Below are positions 12,988 to 22,239 of a DNA stretch of 64,000 bases, piece by piece; position 1 is the stretch's first letter; each line of letters starts with the position of its first letter. The notes under the pieces are model-generated. The model worked only from the letters and a program-made list of their open reading frames with translations. It was not told the origin of the DNA and made no database searches. Source of the stretch: Mugil cephalus (lineage: Eukaryota; Chordata; Actinopteri; Mugiliformes; Mugilidae); contig NC_061786.1 of the NCBI RefSeq assembly GCF_022458985.1, positions 19,474,974 to 19,538,973 on the forward strand, written 5' to 3'. Made by a program: the position numbers and the translations under genes.

Positions 12988-13009
12988 ATCAGTGCCATGC
13001 TTCATTGTA

Positions 13010-13860
13010 TTTGTGTCATTTATTGGGAGAGTTTTTTGTCTTTTAAATTTTTGCGATTGGGTTTATTGCTTTTAGTAGCAGGTAGTGTCAAGCTGCTGCT
13101 GGATGTAACTTCATGAAAATCATTTACAATTATAGTACAACTATAAACAACTTATTGTTATAAAAAGTCTTTCTAGGAAGAGGTACGTTTAGCCAATGAA
13201 CTATGTGTACAGTGCATGTACCAGTGAAAAGAATAAATTAGAAAATAAATTCATTTGAGTAAGAAATTTGTGTGGGTGGCGCTAACTAGCTAAATCTGTT
13301 TACCTAAAGATTATTCCTCTATCATTTTCTTTTCATCGTTAATTTATTCTTGTTTCTAATACACTGTGGATACGTATGTACATTTCAGTATATATATTTC
13401 TCGAGTTAATGAAATGTAATATCAAAACCAATGAGATTGATACTTAAATTTCGGTTCCTCAAATGTGCTATTTGCCAAAGCCTCTAAGATTCAGTGGTAA
13501 CGTGACAAACTTATATAAGCAAATGAAAAATCACTAAAATCATCATTTTTTTAAACGGCTTTTGAAAGGAATAGATTTAGTTTTGTCACTACATTGTAGT
13601 TTCTGAACACTGCCTGAAAAATAATTTGTTTTCATGTGTTCTCAAGTGATAATTTTGAGTTGTTTCTGAACATAAACTTTTATTGTGATAATAAAGTCTT
13701 TTTTTTATTAACTAATAAACTATGCCCAGATGTTAACTGATTAATAATCCAAAAGCAAATCACAAAAACACTTAAAAGTCACGAAAATTCATTCAGATTT
13801 AGATTGTCGATACAGGCCCTGCATTTGCCACTTGGCGTCTGATCGATGCAAAATCCAGCG
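13010..13860. other. Intergenic spacer chp1-cyrano
   Basis: AT-rich sequence. I see no exon, RNA gene or transposon termini in it. Confidence 0.55.
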
Positions 13861-13889
13861 GCATCGCAAAAAGGACAAACAAAGAAGAA

Positions 13890-14000
13890 GAAGCGCTTCC
13901 GGGGCGGGCCTTATCGCTTATACGCTTTGATTGACAGCCGTCCGGTCCAATCACCGCTTTCTTCCGTTGGTTCATAGTAGCAGGGCGAAAATGGCGTAGA
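13890..14000 (+). promoter_or_regulatory. GC-rich promoter of the cyrano locus
   Basis: A local GC-rich patch in AT-rich surroundings carries a GC box (GGGGCGGG, 13901-13908), an ETS-like CTTCCGG, a CCAAT box (13947-13951) and a YY1-type AAAATGGCG (13988-13996). The last is typical of a position at or just after a transcription start. No long open frame follows, which fits a TATA-less promoter of a non-coding transcript. Confidence 0.6.
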
Positions 14001-15412
14001 GCGCAGGGTGCTCAGAGGAGCAGCAGCGGACGACGGGACCTTCTTCTCTCCTCGTCTGGCGAGTGCACGGTGGGGAGAGAAGGGGGTCCAGAAGGTTTTG
14101 TGGGTTTGTCATTCTTTTTAAATACATCCTCACCTAGGCGGCCCCTCTCAACACAACAAACCGTCCCGTTTGGGAGACCTGAACGTGTGACCGTAGAAGA
14201 AGACCCCCCGTCCCTCCCTCCCTCCCTCGGCTTTTGTTTACCATTGTGTTGAGCTGCGGCTCAAACCACAGAGGAAATATCTCTGCAGTGTCTCCGACCA
14301 ACTCTCACCAAGGTCAGTGCTTCAGCCAGCCTCAGCCCTGCTCTCTGTTTCAGATCTGGTTTCTGGTTTTAAAGGATGCATCGATCTAAGAACTGCACAT
14401 ACATTCGAGTTAGTTGTTTTAAATTTTGTATTTTAGCTGGAGGCTTATTATGTATTAAGTGTGTTTTCCCAAATCACATATAGGTACAGGTTCAGCATCT
14501 TAATGCTACCTGCTGCTACTATATATTTCATATATTTAATAACGTTTATTTTACATGTTTGATATTTTATGCAGTATTTATATATCTTGTGTAGTTTCAT
14601 ACATAAACTCATATATTTTCTTTCAATGATGTGCATCACACATGCGCAATTGCAATTTCATGTGACGTACAGTTACAGTGATCATTAGTATTTGTGAATG
14701 AGATCGTTATATATATGTGTGTGTGTGTTAGTTTTTTACATTTCCTTTATCTTTTTATTTATTTTTATTCCTGTACGTCTATCACTATATAGACACACAA
14801 TATTTATTGCACTAGTATACATACATTGTAGTATGTTTTTCTTTGTTTGTCTTTGTATATGTATTATATATATATTCTTTATATATTCTACCTACCTATA
14901 CTTTTATTTTTGACCCTTTTTGGTGACTAATTCGTCCTGCCTCTGTGTAATAATGCTACTGGATACCTAACTCTCCACTGGATGAATAAATATATCTATT
15001 TATATAGATATATTTAAAGATCTGTCTGTGCTGAGGTTCAGGATTTGTAACGCAACAGTTAAAATAATTAGGAACTCAATCGATAACTTGATTAGCAGTA
15101 AATTATTCAGCAAACTTTTGATTAACGGCTTAAAAAATGTGTATGACATTGAAAAAAGCACATCATAATAATGAGGATGTCTAGAGGAAAACCTTATTTT
15201 CAATTAATGTAAATGTAAAAGCCACTTGTATATGTTCAAATACAAGAAGTTTCTTCTTTTGCACACACACACAAAGCAGGAGGCAGCCATGCAAAGGTTT
15301 TAGGTGCTTGGGCTTTAAACCACTGACCTAACTGAACTCTCAGATCCACTTCTCTAACCATTAACCACAATATTATAGTCCTACATAAACCGCGTGTGAA
15401 TTATTATTCTAG

Positions 15413-15512
15413 GAAGAGACGGAGCCATGAAACCAGCTGAAGCCCACACCGCAGGAATGTCTCCCTTCGGATCTGACCCAGCATCGCCGACATATCACTC
15501 CAGCCCGCGGAG
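15413..15512 (+). ncRNA. cyrano: Candidate cyrano exon 2 containing a short ORF start
   Basis: Flanked by a good acceptor (TTATTATTCTAG) and the donor GTAAAA. It contains an ATG at 15427 opening a 28-codon stretch beginning MKPAEAHTAG and ending YHSSPRR. If spliced to the acceptor at 15615 the frame closes after about 16 more residues, so any product would be about 44 aa. I recognise no homologue and treat this as a non-coding exon with an incidental or translated small ORF. Confidence 0.45.
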
Positions 15513-15796
15513 GTAAAAGACTCGCTGTCAAGATGACCTCTTTCTGGGGCGTCTGTGCACGCGGCCGACCTCCTTCCTGCTGCTGCTGGGACGTCGGCCG
15601 CCTCTCCTCCGCAGCATCCCCTCACGTCCCGGCCTCTTTCTGCCGCCCGATCACCAGTGAGGACGCCTGCCAAGGTTGTTTGGCCGTCTCACTTCCATTA
15701 TGCACACTCTGCCCATGTGTAAATGTAGCCTAAAATTAGTCCGGGTGATGTTCTTGTCAGGCTGCGCGTCAACATCAGTCACTGCCCCTGGAAAAT

Positions 15797-15820
15797 AAAA
15801 AAAAAAAAAAAAAAAAAAAA
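15797..15820. repeat. Poly(A) tract within cyrano
   Basis: A run of about 24 A residues. No retrotransposon body can be recognised just before it, so its origin is unclear. Confidence 0.8.
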
Positions 15821-16888
15821 TAGTAAGGAATCAAGTTATTTTGGTAATGAACAAATTATCTGCTCCCATTTTCTGGGAAGAAAGCAAAGACACACGATAC
15901 TGTAGCAAAGATCAAGGTCTGTGATTTAAATGGGCGTCATCGCGTGCGTTTTCCTCGTTTAATTTCGTTTGCACTACCTCATTGCCATAGCAAGTCCAAC
16001 AGGGTTGAAAAAAGGAGTGCGATCAGCGCAGGTAGCTCAGTGGTTGTCGAGCGCCACAGCAGTTTCGTCATCGTAATTTTCAGTTGTAGACGGTTAATAA
16101 GTGAAGTGAGGTTTGTGGAGATTTAAGTAGGAGCAGCCAACACGCACATGATGTCATTTACCTTCAGCTCAGCCATTTTGGTAGCATCTTTTACCCCGTG
16201 TCCTCATTTCAGGTTTACCGTGCAGACGATTCCCCCAACGATTAATGCTTTAGACTGAAATTTGGCTCCTTTTCTTATTGTATTGTTTTAATGTTTGTCC
16301 ATTCCCACATTCTGGTCCAACGTTGGCTTTACGGTACTTTTTATTTAGGCTTTCACCTTGAATATGTTCCCCTTTCTACCTCATTAGCTGTCATTTATTT
16401 ACATGCAGGTACAGTCATTTGACTAAACAGTAGGTGCACGAGTGGAATGCACCGTAATACAACACACCTGAACTAAATCCTGTTCAGTTTATGTTGAAAC
16501 AGCGTCAGAAAGGTGGTTTTTCTTAACTGTACGGTCACTTTGGAGGATGTAGTTTTTGTTGCTGTTGAGCTGCATTGACTTAAACATGTGTTTTTGTTAT
16601 TGGGGTTAAAATGGGGTTGTCAAAATAATAGAAACACTGTTCAGTAGCTCAACGGTGACATTTTAAACAGGTTTCAGTGCAGGGCTGTTATATTAGAATG
16701 CATTCATTTTCACCGGTGTACCTAATGAACTGGCGAGTGAGTGTAGATGCGGAGCTTTGATTTCTTTTGTGACATGAAATCATAAAAACATTTCTTATTT
16801 CCCAACAAATATGATCAAACCTGTTGTTTTGTCTTGTCCTCACGTTGGGGGGGGGACCCCTGGTTTCTTCTCCTTTCCCACCCTTGTA

Positions 16889-16920
16889 GCCCCCCCCCCC
16901 CCCCAAAAAAAAAAAAAGAA
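16889..16920. repeat. Poly(C)/poly(A) tract upstream of the miR-7 site
   Basis: A run of C followed by a run of A, preceded at about 16846 by a run of G. It lies about 100 bp before the conserved miR-7 element and marks the edge of the low-constraint part of the lncRNA. Homopolymer lengths here are error-prone in any assembly. Confidence 0.8.
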
Positions 16921-16947
16921 AAAGAAAATCGCATTTTACCGGGATTT

Positions 16948-16955
16948 GTGCAATA
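16948..16955 (+). promoter_or_regulatory. miR-25/92-type 8-mer seed match in cyrano
   Basis: GTGCAATA is the full 8-mer match for the AUUGCAC seed of the miR-25/32/92 family. It lies 77 bp upstream of the miR-7 site in the same presumed exon. One 8-mer can occur by chance; its position inside the conserved part is the only support. Confidence 0.3.
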
Positions 16956-17024
16956 TTTGATCTTAACTGTCATGTTGTTGACCAAACTGTATATTGTATA
17001 AACAAGTGACAAGTTGTTTGAAAG

Positions 17025-17048
17025 CAACAAAATCACCAATGTCTTCCA
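17025..17048 (+). promoter_or_regulatory. cyrano: Extensively complementary miR-7 site (TDMD-type) of cyrano
   Basis: CAACAAAATCAC (17025-17036) pairs with miR-7 nucleotides 11-22 without a mismatch. CAAT (17037-17040) faces nucleotides 9-10 as a small internal loop. GTCTTCCA (17041-17048) matches the seed, nucleotides 2-8, with an A opposite nucleotide 1. Full seed plus long 3' pairing with a central loop is the architecture known to trigger degradation of the microRNA rather than slicing. The flank AAGTTGTTTGAAAG before it and TTAAGATATGTATA after it complete the short block I recall as conserved from fish to human. Confidence 0.93.
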
Positions 17049-18736
17049 TTAAGATATGTATAGACTCATGTGCATTAGCTTATTTAGCGGGACTGTGGTG
17101 CCAACATTATAGTAGCCATGCATGACCAGTAGTGACGCTTGCTTCATGGAGAGTAGTGAGATTGATTTTATTTTTATTTTTTTTTCCTTTATAGACTAAG
17201 TCGGGAAGCTCGAAGCTTTTCGTTTCAGTTTAGGTAACGGGTGTCGACTAAACACACCAACACTTAGAGAAACACGGCTTCGTCCCTAAAATCTAATCTG
17301 TGCGACACAATCAGAGTATGCAATTAGAAAATATTGATTCGAGTCGCTTTACGTACGCTCAGTATAAGTATAAGTGCTGTGTTGTATCCATGCACTCTTT
17401 AAGCATTGGCAGGATTAGGTAGGTTAATACACGAGAGCCAAAAACGTCCCACTAAAATGAGCGTGGGGTAGAAAATAAAAATGTTCTGCTGCATCCTGAT
17501 TGGGATGCGACGTAGTGTATTAGAATTCCAGATCTCACCGTGACATTGCTTTGTACATATTTACCTCATAGTTTCGGGATTCGGAGCGTTCTATTTCAAT
17601 CCATAAAATTGTATTTGATTAGAGTTTTAGAAGCAATAACCTACAATAATGCATGAGTTTAGTGCCAGGGTGTTTAAAGTGTTTAAAGGATTCTGTACCG
17701 TGGAAAGGATTTTCTCCGCCTCGCCTCTTTCTATTTTTTACGTTTTGGCCGTTTTACTCGCCGCCACTCGAGAGTCACGCGTTTGGCTTTAAATAACAGC
17801 GGTACACTGGATAAGGTTTACCGTGCGTGAGGACAGTTAGTTGTAGCATCAGTTTCTTTCAGCACCAGAACAATAATCCGAAGCGATCGGTACGTGAGAG
17901 ATGCTTAAAATTGAAATTCTTGTAGCATTTTTACATCCACAAAAAACCCAGCCCTCTCTTCTTCTTTTTTATTTTTTCTTTTCCTCTTGAAATATAAACT
18001 TTTCAGTAACTGTGGCTGCAAAAAGAATCACTGCACGAACTTGACACTTGTTTGAAAAGCACTTTCTCTCTATGTACTGACTTGCATCATCACCATCATC
18101 ATCCTGTCTTGTGTTCTAAAACAAAAAAAAAAAAACACAAACGGAAACCTGTAATGCTCCTTCTGCGGATTTTTATTCACAGTTTTTAAAGCAAGTAGGC
18201 GTCTAGGAACACGGATATACAGTATGGGTTTAAAAAATATGCATGAATTAGCAGAATAACGAATGATTTGTATTGCATGCAATAATCCAACTTTGTAATG
18301 TGAATGCGTGTAATTAGGATATTGAAACGTTCTGTGACAAGATGACGACTTGGGGACAGTTGTTTGACTCGACGGCGAGCGCGTCCGAACGCGGCTCCGC
18401 TGACGCGACCGATCCGCAGACGGAAAAAAGACGAGACGGAGGCTTTTGCTCGAGCTCCCTGTCGTGTCAAACGTGACCGGGGCAGTACAGCCACAGTGCA
18501 GCTGAAAAACACAACCTTTGTTCCCATGAAAAGAAAAGAAAAAAAAACACAACAACCTTAATCTTAGATAAGATTAATGACATTACTTTGTTGATCAACT
18601 TTTTCACTGAGGAGGTGACCTGTGTAGAAACTATGCACTCCAGAGGGAGGAAATGGGCATGCTTATTATGTGTGAGCCTCTTGTCTGGTTTTGTATTAAA
18701 GAAAAAAAAAAAAAAAGTCTGTATCAGAAGTTCAGC

Positions 18737-18742
18737 AATAAA
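18737..18742 (+). terminator. cyrano: cyrano poly(A) signal
   Basis: AATAAA, the last plus-strand signal before the convergent oip5 3' end. The gap between the two predicted ends is only about 220 bp. Confidence 0.5.
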
Positions 18743-19002
18743 ATGCAGCATGGTGCCAATTGGACTTCGGGGTGTTGATGTTTGCTTAAAGTGTGAATGC
18801 TGCCGCAGAATGAATGACTTGACGCACACTGTCAGAATCTTACAGAGCAGCTACAGGTGACTAAATATAAAAAGAGTCTGACAAGAGGAAGTACAGAAGA
18901 CTGTATGCAAAGCAATGAGGCAGGAACACTCGCCTAGCAAAGATAAACAAACACATAAAACTGGACGGGTTTATAAATGAGCTTTTTTTTGAAAAAAATA
19001 AC

Positions 19003-19008
19003 TTTATT
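19003..19008 (-). terminator. oip5: oip5 poly(A) signal
   Basis: AATAAA on the minus strand (TTTATT on plus), 165 bp past the oip5 stop codon and followed by a T-rich stretch on the minus strand. Confidence 0.65.
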
Positions 19009-19172
19009 GACAGCAGAATTTATAGCACACAAATCACAGAACTGAGATAGATGGGAAGAGACTTTGTATTGAGGTCATTTAGTTAATTTATTGTTAATCC
19101 AACTGATATATAAACATACGACGTACATATGACACAGAAGGCGGCAGATTGGATGAAGCCTCCTTTAAAATC

Positions 19173-21245
19173 CTAGAGCTGGATTCCTCTCGAGTTGTAA
19201 CTGCTCAGTTCACTGGTGCTACTGACATCGGCTCCTCTACTCTCAGTGTGCGACATCAGAGCTTCCAACAACGTCTCAAACTGTTGTTTCACCTGCAGTC
19301 GAAAGGAAAGATTATATTTTTTTTTCTGAAACTGAAACATCCAAGTCCTGTCACGTGTTTAACACAAGGTTAACGGCAATGACACTGTGTCCTTTATGCA
19401 GCCTGTACCCAGGTTAATGAGCCCAGATCTCTATTATTGACTTCTTGAAAATGTGTTGCTCTGCCAATGAGCCACTGAGTTTCTTTATTTCATTGTAGCG
19501 AGGCGGACCCATGCCACCTGCAAACCTAAAGTAACCATCTCCATTTTTAGGTCTTTGGCGGCACCTGTGGCAATCAATGGTAACTGCAGGTGTTGTCTCA
19601 CAAAAACTCAAATTTGTAAATGCAAAGATTTCCAAATGCCATTTTGTTTTTCCATTTGAAGACAGATGTGTGCATTAAGATATTTCTTTAAATAAAAATC
19701 TTGTAGTACTTGTTTAAAGGTGCATTATGTAAGAAATGACAGTTTTGACTCTATGACATTGTTCCAGAAATATCTACTGAAGACAGCATGCTAACCAGCT
19801 AGCAACAGCCCATCTCATTATACCACTTTATTCCACATGTGGTCCAGAGAGGGTATTTTTCTTTTATACAGACAGACATTTTAATTCTAACCTTGTGTCA
19901 AACAATGACAATAATAAAAATTTAGCAAACATAGACAGGAAGATATACAGATAAACACACAATGTTTCACAAGTGGTGATGTGTCTGAATATAGTTTTAA
20001 AAGACATTTCTGGATATTAATATAATATTAAGCCATTCATATTTTCCAGTCTCACCTCAATAATGTTTTCTTTGAGAGGCCTCTGATCAAATGAGACCGC
20101 AGATGCTTTTACCATTGAGCTGCTGCCGAGGATGAAGCTGCAGACAAGATTAGGACAAAGAAAAGCTTTATTTATTGATTTGTATACGATTAAGGATGTG
20201 TTTCATCTCGAATATGAACTTTAAAAATCCTTTCATGCACTAGAACAAACTCTCGTAAGGCACTTGTTTATTGTAGCTCCTCCAGACAGCAGTAAACATG
20301 TACACAGGAAGTAAATATGGCTGCTTGCTCGGTGGGAGTGGGAAAGCTTACCAGCGGATGTTTGCCTTGCTGAGGAGAAAAATGGAGCGAACTGCAGCCA
20401 GACGTGATGGAGCTGAGTGAATGACTTTCCCCAATACACAACCGCAGCCACGGCATTTCAGAGAGCTGTATATACTGAGAGTAAACGAGAGCAGTGAAGC
20501 CGAGAGGGAAAGCATTATTTAAACTAGTGACAGTGAAGGATGAGGCGACACATCCAGCAACTTATTTATTATTTCAACGTTTCAAAAGCCAAAACTCACC
20601 AATTAATCATCTCTCCTTTATATCCTGACTTCATTGCATCACTAACAATCACATCCTTTGTTACTCCTAAAGGGCGACAAGCATAAAAGTACTGATTAAC
20701 AATGTTATCCTTGCAATACATTAAAAAGTGTGCCAGGAAGAAATTATTAAAGAAAGAACAAAAATGACATTACAATATCAAAAACAGAATAATATGTTTT
20801 TTTTTTATGTTTTCATAATGTTAATATTTGTGTAAATAAAGGTTTATTAATGTTCTAAAAAGTAGTCATATTTTTTAACCAAAAGTCAGTATGAGCTTTT
20901 TTCCTCACGACACGTAAAGTGAGTTGTCTCCATGGCAACTAAGCAAACGTCGTTCAGCTGGCTGCTGCGTACGTGAAATAACGTAAACCAGGAAGAGCTG
21001 ATTTCTTAAGTCCCCAAAACGCTTTAGAAATAAAAAGTATTCCAACATTGACAGCTGCTTTTAATTCGCTTACTTATACACATGATGGAGCCCAGACAAG
21101 CGACCTCTCCACAGACGCCGAAGGAGTCCGCCAGCACAGCGTTGCACTGCTTACAATGAAGAGTCATCCGCTGCCTGCCTCCTGCTGCTTTGTCCGGATT
21201 TAAATCGTCGTTCCATTTCATTTCAAGTTTTTTCTTTAATTCCAT
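19173..21245 (-). CDS. oip5: Mis18-beta / Opa-interacting protein 5, centromere licensing factor
   Basis: Five minus-strand coding exons: 21245-21074, 20666-20600, 20474-20352, 20137-20056 and 19292-19173 (TAG), 187 residues. The Mis18/Yippee zinc fold shows both CXXC pairs: CKQC at residues 31-34 within HCKQCNAVLADSFGVCGE, and CRGC at 87-90 within LKCRGCGCVLGKVIHSAPSR. The helix FLLSKANIR after it also matches human OIP5. The C-terminal segment VKQQFETLLEALMSH is the predicted coiled coil used for Mis18 assembly. With Mis18-alpha and M18BP1 the protein loads CENP-A at centromeres after mitosis. The start is the first ATG; a short N-terminus compared with human (229 aa) is normal for fish. 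The gene is convergent with cyrano and divergent from nusap1. Confidence 0.95.
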
Positions 21246-21409
21246 GCCCACTGAAACAGTTGTGTTATTTGGCTACGATGTCGAAGTCCGGACTCAAAAG
21301 TCTCCCTCCAGTTTTTTTGATTCTTCTTCTACTTCTTGTTTTGGTTTGCTATGACTGGTAAACGAACTTGCAGGTGCATTAACGCCCCCTACCGGTTTCA
21401 CCCGGTGAC

Positions 21410-21500
21410 TGTGCTGTAGTTTATAAGACATAAGAAATAGTTTATTTATCCCACGTACGGGACGTTTCCTTGTCAAATTGACGCGGAAATAGACAAAAAT
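21410..21500 (-). mobile_element. Possible LINE 3' tail fragment
   Basis: Read on the minus strand the segment has TGGGATAAATAAACTATTTC, resembling the '(T)GGGATCAATAAAGTATCT' 3' tail of fish L2-like retrotransposons. No coding remains are seen. Confidence 0.35.
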
Positions 21501-21925
21501 ATATACAAAACAAACAAACAACTATATCTAATTATTAGGCATCTGGAGTAATATACCCTATAAAGGGTTAGCTTTGCATTTCGAGTTGACAGTATATATT
21601 TTATTTTATTTTATTTTTCTCAGTTATACATTGATAACTTTAGTTTTTTAACGTGTGTGCCACTGTAGCACTTTATTTATTTATTTATTTATTTTACTAC
21701 AGGCTGCAGGTATAACAATGCATTTCATTGTGTGTTATACTATCTTATCTCATCTTATATTTTTAATTAGCAAGTACTACAATAGAACAGTGCAAGTAAT
21801 AATTCCACACAGCACACAAGGGGAAAAATAAATAAATAAAATTGAATCAAATAAAATAAAAATAAGAATAAAAAAAATAAAAATAAGACACCACAACATC
21901 TCCCCTTAAGGAACCAGTCAACTGG

Positions 21926-21996
<71 letters not shown>
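21926..21996. repeat. (TAA)n microsatellite between oip5 and nusap1
   Basis: About 23 uninterrupted TAA/ATA units in the divergent intergenic region, about 240 bp before the nusap1 start codon. Likely to vary in length between individuals. Confidence 0.95.
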
Positions 21997-21997
<1 letters not shown>

Positions 21998-22073
21998 TAT
22001 GCTTTCCCTCCGGATAAATGAAGTAAATGGGCTGAACGTGAACGAAAGAAAAAGAAAATGCATCTAGGCTCTG

Positions 22074-22140
22074 ATTGGCTGTGAGGAATTTCCGGTTACA
22101 CCCAACAACCAATCAGATCGCTCTGCTGCTGTGTTTCGAA
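22074..22140 (+). promoter_or_regulatory. nusap1: nusap1 cell-cycle promoter: two CCAAT boxes and a CHR-like element
   Basis: An inverted CCAAT box (ATTGG, 22074-22078) and a direct one (22109-22113) are 35 bp apart. TTCGAA (22135-22140), a known CHR variant, follows 22 bp later. Paired NF-Y sites followed closely by a CHR just upstream of the start is the usual promoter of G2/M genes controlled by the DREAM/MuvB complex. This fits nusap1, which is expressed in G2/M. The inference rests on motifs only. Confidence 0.5.
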
Positions 22141-22239
22141 TCGGAGGCAGTTTTAACCGTCAGATTGTCGGTGAGAGAAACGAACGTGTGTGTGTTTGCA
22201 GAAGTGTTTTCACAAAACGGGATAAATATTACCACCAAC

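Larger units (their letters stand above)
13985..18765 (+). ncRNA. cyrano: cyrano / OIP5-AS1 long non-coding RNA
   Basis: Three lines of evidence. Position: it lies between chp1 and oip5 on the + strand and converges on oip5, exactly as human OIP5-AS1 does. Sequence: 17025-17048 has the long miR-7 pairing site that defines cyrano. Coding: no conserved protein reads through the region. Proposed exon 1 is about 13985-14312 (CACCAAG|GTCAGT); exon 2 is 15413-15512 (TTCTAG acceptor, GTAAAA donor). The last exon is long, includes 17025-17048 and ends after AATAAA at 18737-18742; its acceptor is uncertain, 15615 being one candidate. From published work, not from this sequence, cyrano triggers target-directed degradation of miR-7. 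Exon limits are inferred; the identity I hold with high confidence. Confidence 0.88.

Noticed and set aside
15404-15673. Minus-strand 89-codon frame over the cyrano exon 2 area
   Set aside because: GC-rich sequence gives open frames by chance. The splice sites are good on the plus strand only.
16028-16110. tRNA-like box A (GTAGCTCAGTGGTTGTCGAGCG) in cyrano
   Set aside because: There is no box B (GGTTCRANNCC) at the right distance and no cloverleaf; at most a half SINE head.
21767-22063. Frames with poly-Tyr or poly-Leu on the minus strand
   Set aside because: Translation of the (TAA)n microsatellite.
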